64,000 nt of DNA, from positions 186,001-250,000 of the forward strand of contig WGNL01000010.1 of NCBI GenBank assembly GCA_016124585.1, given 5' to 3'. Shown here piece by piece: positions 1-8,757 of this stretch. The notes under the pieces were generated by a model, which was given only the letters and a program-made list of their open reading frames with translations, did no database searches and was not told where the DNA came from. This DNA comes from Bacteroidota bacterium. GTDB lineage: Bacteria; Bacteroidota; Bacteroidia; Chitinophagales; Saprospiraceae. Position 1 is the stretch's first letter; each line of letters begins with the position of its first letter. A program made the position numbers and the translations under genes.

Positions 1-1635
1 CCTTGACGGGATTTTTATAGCTTCACCAACAATTATAGCTTCACCAGTTCTTAATGATGGTAATAAATCAATTAAACTATTCAAATTATCAGGAGCTGAA
101 TTCTTTACAATTGATTGGTCACCTGAATTTGTTAATCTTAGAGCTATGAATGTACCTACTTGAGCAAGAATTGTTTCTGAAATTTCAGATGGCCTTTGTG
201 AGATAACTAAAGCGCCTAAACCAAACTTTCTGCCTTCCTTGAAAACTTTTTCTACTGCATCTTTTGAATAGCTGTTGTTATCATTTTTATTCAGATAATT
301 ATGAGCTTCCTCATAGGCTAATAATAAAGGTCTATTCTTTCCTGTGTATGTTTCATATCTACCCCAAAACATACTATCATAAATAAAACGAGTTATTAAG
401 CCAACTGTAATATCTAGCACTTCAAAAGGCACTCCACTCAAATCTAGAATAGCTAATTTTTTATCACTTCCTATCCATTCGTTTAATAAATTATTTAAGT
501 CCTTTGGAGAACTAGCATCTTTGTACTCTCCTGGATTAAAAAGAAAGTCAAACCTTGAATCTCTTAACCTTGACAAAATTTTTCTTTCGTATGAATAAAA
601 TTCGTTGTGTTGAGATTTAAAAGGTGAACTCACTGATGCAGTTGATAAATGAGAGGTAAATCTTGCACCAACAAGATTTTCTGCATCTCCATCATCTTCT
701 TTAATTGCAGTTGCTTTTGTCTGTTCATCTTTTTTTGTTGTCGAGAAACTGGCATTTAGCCACCAATTCATACGATACCACAATTGCCTTGCACTAAATG
801 GAATTGGCGAGTCAGCAGTTACAAAATCAGGATTAACTACTCCTGCTTTTAATGTGCAATTTTCCTTTTTTAAGGAAGTTACTAGCTCTCTAAATAATCT
901 ATAATCTGGCTTTTGGTCATCAGTTGGTTTTGCTCCAACGAGAAAATATGACAACTCGTCAAAAGTCATTAACCAAAAAGGGATAAACAAAGGGTTTGCC
1001 ACTTCATTTATTTTAAAAACTTTCGCATCAGGAAATGCACTTGCATACTCACCATGTGGGTCAACTAAAATTGTTCTTGAACCTTGATAGTCACCTAAAA
1101 TAGCTTTGAGTATGCTAACAGTTGTATTTGATTTGCCACTACCTGTTGAACCTAAAATAGCACAATGTCTTAAAACTAGTTTATGTAAGTCAGCATAAAC
1201 ACTCAAATTTTCAGAAGATGAATGTTTGCCAATTTCAATTGAGCCTTCATCTTTTTTTCCATAAATGTTAAATAGGTCTTTCTCAACTACTATATGTACT
1301 TCGTCATTAATGGTTGGATAAGTTCCCACTCCCTTTTCAAAATCATCATCACCTATTTTTTCACCAACAAGTTGAACTGTTAGGAATCTTGATCCAAATG
1401 AGTACTTTAAATTGAATTCGTCAGATTTACTTGGTGTATTGCTAACTGATGATACTATACCATAAATTGTAATGTTGCCAATTGGGATTTTAATAAACGT
1501 TCCTATTTGTCCAATCTTGTATAAACGCCCATTAATAATAGGTGCAGCAGATGGAATTTCATTTGAAACTTCAACTTCAACTGTTCCAGAATCAACACGA
1601 ATAATATGTCCTAGATATGTAATTTCGGTTTTCAT
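1..1635 (-). CDS. herA: HerA-like ATPase of a SIR2-HerA pair, cut at its C-terminus by the window edge
   Basis: 545 codons are visible, open from ATG at 1635 to the edge. Residues 1-125 look like the HAS-barrel of HerA translocases. Walker A is LGSTGSGKSNTT (G162-S169) and Walker B is LLLAYEEAHNY near residue 435. The conserved HerA stretch QRPSEISETILAQ with GTFIALRLTN follows, then LRTGEAIIVGEA, so only the last part is missing. HerA forms a hexameric DNA-translocating ring. The start overlaps the stop of the upstream SIR2 gene as ATGA (1632-1635), so the two are translationally coupled. That pairing matches the SIR2-HerA (Nezha) anti-phage system, where HerA assembles with the NAD-degrading SIR2 subunit. 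Base composition is much more AT-rich than the T9SS gene to the right, which suggests transfer. Confidence 0.9.
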   Translation of the reverse strand, partial: MKTEITYLGHIIRVDSGTVEVEVSNEIPSAAPIINGRLYKIGQIGTFIKIPIGNITIYGIVSSVSNTPSKSDEFNLKYSFGSRFLTVQLVGEKIGDDDFEKGVGTYPTINDEVHIVVEKDLFNIYGKKDEGSIEIGKHSSSENLSVYADLHKLVLRHCAILGSTGSGKSNTTVSILKAILGDYQGSRTILVDPHGEYASAFPDAKVFKINEVANPLFIPFWLMTFDELSYFLVGAKPTDDQKPDYRLFRELVTSLKKENCTLKAGVVNPDFVTADSPIPFSARQLWYRMNWWLNASFSTTKKDEQTKATAIKEDDGDAENLVGARFTSHLSTASVSSPFKSQHNEFYSYERKILSRLRDSRFDFLFNPGEYKDASSPKDLNNLLNEWIGSDKKLAILDLSGVPFEVLDITVGLITRFIYDSMFWGRYETYTGKNRPLLLAYEEAHNYLNKNDNNSYSKDAVEKVFKEGRKFGLGALVISQRPSEISETILAQVGTFIALRLTNSGDQSIVKNSAPDNLNSLIDLLPSLRTGEAIIVGEAIKIPSR

Positions 1636-2885
1636 TTTGTGATTGATTCTATAGCGTCTTTTTTTCCTGAATTGGTAATTAAAAAATTAACTAGTTGGTT
1701 AAAATCACCAAGTGTAAACTTATTTTCAGCACTATTCCAATAAGAATCAGACTTTTCATTTGGTTTCAAATCTGTTGAAATATATTCCCATTCTCCTATG
1801 TTACCATTAATTATTGCTTTGGTAGGCCCAAAAACGTTAAGATTCAAATAGGCGGACGTTTGTTTATGTAAATTTTCAACTTCTGCATCTTGAAAGAAAA
1901 AGACCAAAGCAGTAAGCCTATTATTTTGCCTTAAACAATTGAATATTACTTCATTAATGTGTTGATCTGAAAACGAGTATCCTGTAAAAATAAATAATAA
2001 TTCACCGCTTAATAAGTAGTTTTTTAATCTATCAAAATAAGCTATGAAAGGTTGTTTTTTTGAAGAGTCATATTTTTCTTTTGAAGGGTAAATTACTAGT
2101 TCATTATCTTCATCTTTTATGTTATCTATTTTACCAACTCTAATAACTTTTTGAGATTTTGTTTTTGTGTCTTCTTTCCAGAACCAACTTAAAGAACCGT
2201 GAATTTTCCACAGTCTAATCCAGTTTTGTGTTAAATCATTTTTTGCAACAAATTGGTCAATACTTTCTTGCCAGAAAAAAGGTTCATAAGAACCTACAAA
2301 TCCATCAAAATATGGAATTTGACTACCTTCTAAAGATTTTTCAATAATTAAATCATAGTTGGTTGTAAACACTTCCTTTGAGAAATCTCTGTTAAGTAAA
2401 CTTAGCCAAGCAAAGAATTTTTTAGTATTTTCAATATTTGAAGATTTTTCTTTCTCAGCAATGATGTCGTAAATTGCGGTGCAAATTTCTTTGTCTAATA
2501 ACTTTGCATTTTCCCCGCTTACACCTTCATAAACTTTAGTTGTCTCAGCTGTTAGTTCTCTAATTCTTCGGATTTGATTCAATATGTCTTCAATGTTTAC
2601 TTTTTTAGTTGTGATAGTTGTTTCTAAATCTGTCTTAACAAGCTTAAAATTTTTCAAGAAGTCTTCATCTAGTTTAGCTTCAATCTCATTAGTTAGTATT
2701 TCTACATTGGGAACACCCAATGCACAGGAAGTTCCTGCGCCAAAAAAGAAACCAATGTTTTTAGAGTACGATAAATGTGTTTTTAATTCTCGTATTTCAC
2801 GAATTATATTTATTTTGTCCATATTTGCATATTGAATATTTTGTCTTATGTAATTTTGTTCAATGTCTGCAAGGTGATTGCTCAT
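1632..2885 (-). CDS. SIR2-family NADase-like effector of a SIR2-HerA defence pair
   Basis: Numbering is from ATG 2885 (417 aa). An in-frame TTG at 2912 would add nine residues, but ATG is preferred. The SIR2 nucleotide-binding signature GFFFGAGTSCALGVP has GAGTS at 49-53. FTTNYD follows with N176, and KIHGSLSW with H229. These match the Asn and His expected of SIR2 NAD hydrolases. A late GYSFSDQHIN motif is typical of the SIR2_2 defence subgroup. There is no signal peptide or membrane segment, so it is cytoplasmic. It lies directly upstream of and overlaps the HerA gene. By analogy with known SIR2-HerA systems it would degrade NAD during phage infection; this activity is inferred from family and context. 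Strongly AT-rich. Confidence 0.88.
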   Translation of the reverse strand: MSNHLADIEQNYIRQNIQYANMDKINIIREIRELKTHLSYSKNIGFFFGAGTSCALGVPNVEILTNEIEAKLDEDFLKNFKLVKTDLETTITTKKVNIEDILNQIRRIRELTAETTKVYEGVSGENAKLLDKEICTAIYDIIAEKEKSSNIENTKKFFAWLSLLNRDFSKEVFTTNYDLIIEKSLEGSQIPYFDGFVGSYEPFFWQESIDQFVAKNDLTQNWIRLWKIHGSLSWFWKEDTKTKSQKVIRVGKIDNIKDEDNELVIYPSKEKYDSSKKQPFIAYFDRLKNYLLSGELLFIFTGYSFSDQHINEVIFNCLRQNNRLTALVFFFQDAEVENLHKQTSAYLNLNVFGPTKAIINGNIGEWEYISTDLKPNEKSDSYWNSAENKFTLGDFNQLVNFLITNSGKKDAIESITK

Positions 2886-3311
2886 TTTGACATACAACTC
2901 GCTTGTTGCCAATACCCCCTATTACCCCTTTCCAAGGCAATACCCGCTATCAAGCAACCTTTCCCAAGGCATCCTAACTCGCTTACTACTTATTTAAATT
3001 GAAAAACGCACGGTGAGCAAAAAATTCATCGCCGTTCTTCAGGGTCATTCATCATACAGGTTTGTTTTCGGAGCCAAACTGCTTTGGTGCGATAAAGCTA
3101 CTATTGTCTGGTTAACAAAAAAATTCCATTTACGGAACGGCGGGTTCTGGTCGGGAACGGTAGCAGTCGTTTAGGGAACGGTTGGCAAGTTTATGCTATA
3201 CGAGTGAAGGGGCTGCTATTTCCCCTTTCTTGATAAAAGAAATAGCCGCTACCCCGCTGAGAAAAAATATCCATGCGCTCCCAAAAAGCCACTATCACCG
3301 ACTGCCAAATA
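2886..3311. other. intergenic region without a recognised gene
   Basis: About 425 bp between the SIR2 gene start and the end of the BNR protein. It must hold the promoter of the SIR2-HerA pair, but I see no TAnnTTTG box on the minus strand. A short hairpin (AAGGGG/CCCCTT, about 3217-3236) is weak as a terminator. The open frames here look like shadows. Confidence 0.5.
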
Positions 3312-6300
3312 TTACTCCACTACCACTTGCCCGAACTTCATCACCCCTTCATTTTCCAAGGAATAAAAATAGACACCTGCTGCCAGCCCATTCAGTGCCA
3401 ATTGGGTGCTTTTATCAAAGCCCACGAGGCGGATGGCACGGCCTTTTTCATCGAACAGCCGGAACTTCACCTTGCCTACCAGGTTTGTGTGGATGTTCAG
3501 CGTGCCGTTTGAGGCGACTGGGTTCGGAGAGATGGAAATCATCGGTTGCAGCGCATTGGGTTCGTTCGTCGCAGTGGACATGGGCAGTGAAATCACGAAT
3601 TGCGAAGCTTCCTCCACACCGTTTCCAGTGCCAAAAATTGCAGCACCATCCGCTCCAGTTATCACCTGTTCGGCAGGTGCATGTGGTTGCCAGGTATTGC
3701 CATCGGCACGGGGAGGGCGGGCGTATAGGTTGTAATCCGAAGCGGGCGAGCCAGCCGGTACGTTGCCAATCTCGTCGAAGCGGATACCGGATAGTTCATC
3801 GAAGCTGGGGTTGTCACCAAAATTGTGGAACACCCAATAGCTGCGGCTGAGGCTGTCGCTCACTGGGGACTGGTCAGGGTGCAGGTCGATGCGGGTTACC
3901 ACGCATTCACCATCAGGGTTTCCGTTGCTGCCACCAGGGAAGCTCATCGTCACCCCTGTTTCACCAAAGACAAGATTGCCACTGCCCGTCACGTTTTTGC
4001 GGCTGCTGACACCCGGGCCAACTGCCAAAGTTGAGACTTCCCGGTGCGCATCCCCACCGAAACTGGCGAAGCCCGTACCGATGCGGTCAAACGCTGGCCC
4101 GTCCGCTTCGTTGAACTGGACGTAGCTCCGCAAGCCGTCCGTATCCGTATGCGTGCGGGTCAGGTGCATTTCTTCCCGGATTTGTTCTTGGGTCAATGCC
4201 TTGTCGTAAAAGCAAATCTCGTCCATCTCGCCTGTGAAAAACCGCTCGCTGGAACCGCCGTCGCTGCCCAGCACCAGTGGCGAATCGAAAGCCTCGTCGG
4301 TGTGGGTCGTGTTCAGCACGGAGGCCACGCCGTTCAGGTAGAGCGTCGCTTTGTTTGGCTCGATGACCATGGCGATGTGGTTCCACTCTCCCGCTACGGG
4401 AAACAGCCCGGAATTCCACCACCAGTTCACATCGTTCCACATATAATGCAGGTCGTTGTTTTCCCCGTAATGCAGCCCTGCAATAGTGCTGCCGCCCCTC
4501 ACGATGGCAATGCCCGTGTAGGGCTTTTGGTTGCCAATGGGCTTTATCCAAGCCATGAGTGTGCAGTGGTTGCCGTTCAGGTTGAAAGGTTGGCTGTAAG
4601 AGGCGTAATCGCCGTTTCCGTCCATGACGATAGCATTGCCGGGTGTTGCCTCCGGCAATAGGCTCGTGCATTCGTCGCCCACATGCACCGTTAGGCTATC
4701 GGTGAAAACGCCCTGAGGCGTGGTCAGGGTCATCACCCCCAGCTTGTCGCCAGCCGAGTTGAAGACAACTTTGGGCGTCCTCGTGTTTTGCCCGAAAACA
4801 TACTGCACATCGTCGAATTGCCAAGACCAGGAGATATTATCGTGCATCACCACCGAGTGGTCGTCGAAGTAAAATGTGTCGGTAGGGCAGTAGCTGGTCA
4901 GCTTGTCGGCCATGGCCAATGACTGCACGGCGCTTGGCTCAAACAGCGGAGCCTCCCACACACTAGCATTCCAGCAACCTACCCGAATCAGGCCTTTTTT
5001 GTAAAAAGGTTTGAGGCGGTTCACCTCTGCGCTGAGCGGCAGCCCGTCGCTGTATGCCACCCAATCGGACATGGAATTGTTTCGGTAAAACACACCGCCC
5101 GCATTTGTGCCGAGGTAAATGCCGCCGTCCGTTCCATGCTGCGCCATCACGTTCGTGATTTGTATATTGTTCAGGGTAGGCGTGGTGATGTTCTGCCAGG
5201 TCACGCCAGCATTGGTAGTTTTGTAAACCTTCTTGCCATTTGAGCCATAAGTAACGGCTATCCAAACCACATCGGGGTCGGTGGCGCTCACGGCCATCTT
5301 GATGCGGTCGTTGTTATTGGGCAAAGGCAGTGCTGCGCAAATCTGCCACGTTTCACCAGCATCCTCGCTGCGGAACACCACGTCATCCGTGCCATTGTAC
5401 TGCGAGACGTAGATGCGGTTGGGGTCTTTCCGGCACACTTCTATCTCGTACACCTTGCGGGTCACGCCGCCGGGGAAATCGTGCAAGACCGTGAAGGTCG
5501 TGCCGCCGTCTGTGCTGCGCCAGAGTTTGTCGTCCTTGCCGAGGTACACGATGTTCCAGCATTTAGGATGCCATTCCATTTCCGAGTTTTCATAGTACGC
5601 GTAGCTCTCATTCGGCCAGGTGCCCACTGGGAAGCCTGTGACGCCGTTGCCAAAACCGGGATTGATAATCCTGCCGCCAATGTCCGAATGGTACACCTTG
5701 CGCTCTGGGCCGGGGTTCACGTAGCCGCTAGCCGCCTCTGCACCACCAATGGCGTAGTAGGTGCCTTCGGGAAAACTTTCGTGGTAGGCCATGTTGCCGT
5801 TGTGGTAGCGACCGCCCACGAGTATGTCCTCGTTCCAGCCGCTGTCAAAGCCCCAGAGGGCGCCGCCGCTGATGCCGTTGTTGCGGCCTTCGACATGTAG
5901 CCCAAAATCATTGGAGTACACCATGCCGCCGTCCGAGGAAATCCAGACATCATTGCCCACTGCTGCCGCCCATTGGATGTCAGGGTGGCGGTCGCCGGAG
6001 ATGCCTGGTGTGCCACCCACGTAGCCACCAAAGCCCGTCCAAGTGGCCCCACCATCCATGCTGCGGAACCAGGAGCAGCCGCCCGTGATGATTTGGTTGT
6101 CGTTCGAGGGGTTCACCACAATCGCTTGGTCGTAAAATCCTTGGTGAAACCAGTCCACGCCGTTGGCATCCATCAGGTTGGTGTGATTGGGGATGGAGTA
6201 GGGCGCTCCGATGGAATTGTTGGGGTTGGTGTTCGCCCAAGTAGCACCGCCGTCCGTGCTTTTGTACACCCCGATGAAGCCACCCAAATCGGCACCTTCG

Positions 6301-7325
6301 CCACTGAGGAAGGCGTATATTTTGATGGGATTGGAAGGGCATGGGGCGATGATGGCCCCAGTCACTTGGCGGTCGCCAGTGGGGGCGTACCAACCCGTAT
6401 TGGAGGCAGTGAAGCTGGCACCGCCGTCCGTAGAAATCATGAAATCGGAGCTGGCGCCGTTGTCACGGATGGCCCAAACGGTGTTCGGGTCGTTGGGCTT
6501 GGCTTTCACGCCCCAGGTATTAGCCGACCAAAGTTTTGTCCAATTGGCGCCAGCGTCAGTGCTGTACAGCATCCCTTTTTCACTGGCCACCAGCACGATG
6601 TCCGGCGTGGCTTCGTGGATGTAGATTTCATTGGCCCAAAAGCTGGTTTCAGTGTAAACATTGGCCCAAGTAGCCCCGCCGTCCGTGGTCTTGATGAGCT
6701 TGCCATTCGTACTGGCATATACCTCGTCAGGGTTTTGCGGATTGATTTTCACCGCACCAAATGCACCATGTAACACATCAGCAGTGAGCAGTGTCCAGTT
6801 CATGCCCTTGTCGAGCGTCTTCCAGATGCCGCCCGCCTCACCGCCTGCGTAGAGGATGTTGGGGTCGGCAGCGTAAATGTCGAAAGCATAGATATTCGTA
6901 TGGTCAACGGATTGTGCCGATGCATCGGGGAAGTAGTGGACTTTGGGGCCGTTGAAGGTCCAAGTGGCGGCCCGTGCCGGGTTGTTGGCAGTTGCCGACT
7001 GGTTGCGGAGCTCCAGCATTTCCCGTTCTTGGTTGGCCATTTCCTCGGCTGTGGGTATGTACAGCGTCCCATCGGCTTGCGAATAGGGCCTCGCCCATTG
7101 CATCCACCGCTTGTAGAACTGGGTGTATTGGTTTTTCACAAAAGGTTGCTCATCGTAATAAGCTTGATAAGCTTCCTGGATGGCCCGAACGTTGGGGTTT
7201 TCTTCGAGCAGCATCCGTGCCCAAGCCGGGGCATCAGCGTCGAAATAAGGTGGGTTGGGGCGCTGCTGCGCAAAGGTTGCGGCAGCGAAAAAACAAAACA
7301 GGAGGGTGACAATGTGTTTGTGCAT
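3312..7325 (-). CDS. very large secreted BNR-repeat/LamG protein with T9SS C-terminal domain
   Basis: 1337 aa. It has a signal peptide (hydrophobic FCFFAAATFAQQ, cleavage near residue 20). Residues ~130-770 are a series of BNR/sortilin-type blades with recurring STDGGATW, TTDGGATW and SEDAGETW motifs, which fold into beta-propellers. A PKD-like stretch containing SWSWQFDD follows near 840. A LamG/concanavalin-like domain (MAWIKPIG, then LYLNG) sits near 920-1060. The last ~75 residues (ISISPNP to the end, with GLAAGVYFYSL) are a type A T9SS sorting domain, so the protein should be exported and anchored at or released from the cell surface. The ligand is unknown; the propeller suggests glycan or protein binding. 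It is GC-richer than the flanking defence genes. A TACCTTCG box lies 18-25 bp upstream. Confidence 0.9.
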   Translation of the reverse strand: MHKHIVTLLFCFFAAATFAQQRPNPPYFDADAPAWARMLLEENPNVRAIQEAYQAYYDEQPFVKNQYTQFYKRWMQWARPYSQADGTLYIPTAEEMANQEREMLELRNQSATANNPARAATWTFNGPKVHYFPDASAQSVDHTNIYAFDIYAADPNILYAGGEAGGIWKTLDKGMNWTLLTADVLHGAFGAVKINPQNPDEVYASTNGKLIKTTDGGATWANVYTETSFWANEIYIHEATPDIVLVASEKGMLYSTDAGANWTKLWSANTWGVKAKPNDPNTVWAIRDNGASSDFMISTDGGASFTASNTGWYAPTGDRQVTGAIIAPCPSNPIKIYAFLSGEGADLGGFIGVYKSTDGGATWANTNPNNSIGAPYSIPNHTNLMDANGVDWFHQGFYDQAIVVNPSNDNQIITGGCSWFRSMDGGATWTGFGGYVGGTPGISGDRHPDIQWAAAVGNDVWISSDGGMVYSNDFGLHVEGRNNGISGGALWGFDSGWNEDILVGGRYHNGNMAYHESFPEGTYYAIGGAEAASGYVNPGPERKVYHSDIGGRIINPGFGNGVTGFPVGTWPNESYAYYENSEMEWHPKCWNIVYLGKDDKLWRSTDGGTTFTVLHDFPGGVTRKVYEIEVCRKDPNRIYVSQYNGTDDVVFRSEDAGETWQICAALPLPNNNDRIKMAVSATDPDVVWIAVTYGSNGKKVYKTTNAGVTWQNITTPTLNNIQITNVMAQHGTDGGIYLGTNAGGVFYRNNSMSDWVAYSDGLPLSAEVNRLKPFYKKGLIRVGCWNASVWEAPLFEPSAVQSLAMADKLTSYCPTDTFYFDDHSVVMHDNISWSWQFDDVQYVFGQNTRTPKVVFNSAGDKLGVMTLTTPQGVFTDSLTVHVGDECTSLLPEATPGNAIVMDGNGDYASYSQPFNLNGNHCTLMAWIKPIGNQKPYTGIAIVRGGSTIAGLHYGENNDLHYMWNDVNWWWNSGLFPVAGEWNHIAMVIEPNKATLYLNGVASVLNTTHTDEAFDSPLVLGSDGGSSERFFTGEMDEICFYDKALTQEQIREEMHLTRTHTDTDGLRSYVQFNEADGPAFDRIGTGFASFGGDAHREVSTLAVGPGVSSRKNVTGSGNLVFGETGVTMSFPGGSNGNPDGECVVTRIDLHPDQSPVSDSLSRSYWVFHNFGDNPSFDELSGIRFDEIGNVPAGSPASDYNLYARPPRADGNTWQPHAPAEQVITGADGAAIFGTGNGVEEASQFVISLPMSTATNEPNALQPMISISPNPVASNGTLNIHTNLVGKVKFRLFDEKGRAIRLVGFDKSTQLALNGLAAGVYFYSLENEGVMKFGQVVVE

Positions 7326-7342
7326 GTGGTGTAGTTTGGGGG

Positions 7343-7350
7343 CGAAGGTA
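7343..7350 (-). promoter_or_regulatory. -7 box-like TACCTTCG upstream of the BNR/LamG gene
   Basis: On the minus strand this reads TACCTTCG, one mismatch from the Bacteroidota -7 consensus TAnnTTTG. It lies 18 bp before the ATG at 7325. The same variant precedes the RNA methyltransferase gene at 24793. No clear -33 TTG. Confidence 0.35.
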
Positions 7351-7460
7351 AGGGGTTGGGGTATATTTTTGGCATTTATGCCAAAACGAGCACAGGCTCA
7401 TTCTTGGGTGAACCTATGCTCGTTTTGAAATGAGGGGTAGGCTCATCTTAGAATGAAGTA

Positions 7461-7691
7461 GGCATCGTGGAAGATTGGATGACCTTCGTGGAGGATGAAA
7501 CTGCCTTCGTGGAGGATGAAACAACCTTCGTGGAGGATGAAACAACCTTCATGGAGGATGAAACTGCTTTCATGGAGGATGAAACAGCCTTCGTAGCCGA
7601 TTGGATAGGCATCGTGGAAGATGGTGTGGCCATCGTAGTTGATGGTGCGGCCATCGTGGAAGATTGGCCTAAGTCTGTGGACGATTGGGTG
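7461..7691. repeat. imperfect 21-bp tandem repeat array, eleven units
   Basis: Eleven back-to-back 21-bp units, with boundaries at 7461, 7482, 7503, 7524, 7545, 7566, 7587, 7608, 7629, 7650 and 7671. The inner units (7482-7586) are nearly identical; the outer ones have drifted. The period is three times seven, so every frame repeats as a heptapeptide. On the + strand, ORF 7467-7748 reads units such as AFVEDET, TFVEDET and GIVEDGV. On the minus strand, ORF 7443-7733 reads units such as GCFILHE and GHPIFHD. Neither ORF resembles a known protein. A + strand terminator at 7790 hints that the array is transcribed rightward. I treat it as a minisatellite, with translation unproven. Confidence 0.85.
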
Positions 7692-7789
7692 GGTTTCGTT
7701 TCCTGCGATAATAACCCTATACGTCCGAATCACGGATTTTTGGGGTAAAATGATTGCACGGATGGCGGGTATAAGCTAGAATTTGCATG

Positions 7790-7828
7790 AAGACTTCTGA
7801 AATCTATCAGATTTCGGAAGTCTTTTAC
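7790..7828 (+). terminator. rho-independent terminator downstream of the 21-bp array
   Basis: A 16-bp stem (7790-7805 with 7809-7824, one G-T pair) with a three-base loop, followed by TTTT on the + strand. The minus strand has no T-run after the hairpin, so it does not serve the HNH gene to the right. The only + strand transcription unit that could use it is the repeat array. Confidence 0.55.
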
Positions 7829-7865
7829 TTCAAACGAATGAAATAACCATTTGGCCGCTACATTT

Positions 7866-8756
7866 TTATAGATCCAACTGCTCAACAATGTCCTTCGTCA
7901 ATTTGGCCAATGGCCGATTTTTTAAGTCCTTTTCATCCACAAAATTGGTGGTGACAAGCCTAAGAATGTCTTCTCGATTCCTGAAAATCGTGCCTTCGTA
8001 TTGTTTGTAAAGGGCGTTCAAATAATCGTCGCTGTAGAGGTATTTCTTTTGGATGAGTTCGATGACAAAATCCCGATGATGCTTGTATTGGTCTTCCAAT
8101 TCAAAAACACTAATAGTGTTTCGTACTCTGTCACGTGTCTCTTTATCTTCCGCAAGGTTTTCAAACTGCACTTCAACCGATTTCGCATTGAAGTAGAAAT
8201 CGGCTGCCGTTACCTTTAGTCTGAACTTTAGTAATGCATTCCAATCGTAACGAGTATCGTAGGGGTTGATTAGTTTTTTATCAGCAGCGTCATTCTTAAA
8301 ATGATTACAAACCTTACATGATGGCACAAGATTGTAAAAAGACATCGCCAGCAGCGGATATTTTGATTTTGCATGGAAATGGTCAATCTCTGATGGCCGC
8401 TTGTTATCGGTGTTGTAAATAAAATTACGGTTGCAGTAAGGGCAAACAGACAAGTCTAGGTCTTCAATTAGTTTCACGGCACTAATTCCCAATGAGTTTT
8501 TTCTTTTAGAAAAAGAAGTGTACAAGCTTCCAAGCTTTGGGAATCCAACCTTTTTTCTTTTTGTGAGTAAATCAACAATAATCTCAAGTTCTTCAGGTGA
8601 GGCTAGGATTACTTTCTTGAAATCAAAATCCGGTACTGTAACACTTATCTTTTCTTCAAGGTCGTGAAGGTAGTTATGCTTATCAAGATACCTCATAAGC
8701 GCTTGATAGTGCCGCTCCGCAATTTCCTGCAACCTTGGATGTCGGATATTAATCAT
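7866..8756 (-). CDS. ptuB: HNH endonuclease, PtuB-like, of a Septu-type pair
   Basis: 296 aa. The centre carries an HNH/zinc-binding nuclease of the type found in PtuB. CPYCNR (C105, C108) comes first, then EIDHFHAKSKYPLLA with the catalytic-type D125-H126. PSCKVCNHFKND (C147, C150, N151) completes the core, the cysteines probably binding one structural zinc. The N-terminal 100 residues and the C-terminal third have no motif I recognise. The start codon lies one base after the TAA of the upstream ATPase gene, so the two are one operon. In Septu, PtuA (ATPase) and PtuB (HNH) form a complex that cleaves nucleic acid on phage infection. The role here rests on domains and gene order. AT-rich. Confidence 0.8.
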   Translation of the reverse strand: MINIRHPRLQEIAERHYQALMRYLDKHNYLHDLEEKISVTVPDFDFKKVILASPEELEIIVDLLTKRKKVGFPKLGSLYTSFSKRKNSLGISAVKLIEDLDLSVCPYCNRNFIYNTDNKRPSEIDHFHAKSKYPLLAMSFYNLVPSCKVCNHFKNDAADKKLINPYDTRYDWNALLKFRLKVTAADFYFNAKSVEVQFENLAEDKETRDRVRNTISVFELEDQYKHHRDFVIELIQKKYLYSDDYLNALYKQYEGTIFRNREDILRLVTTNFVDEKDLKNRPLAKLTKDIVEQLDL

Positions 8757-8757
8757 T

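Noticed and set aside
5973-6773. 266-aa + strand open frame opposite the BNR repeats
   Set aside because: It mirrors the periodic BNR coding sequence on the other strand and has no independent features.
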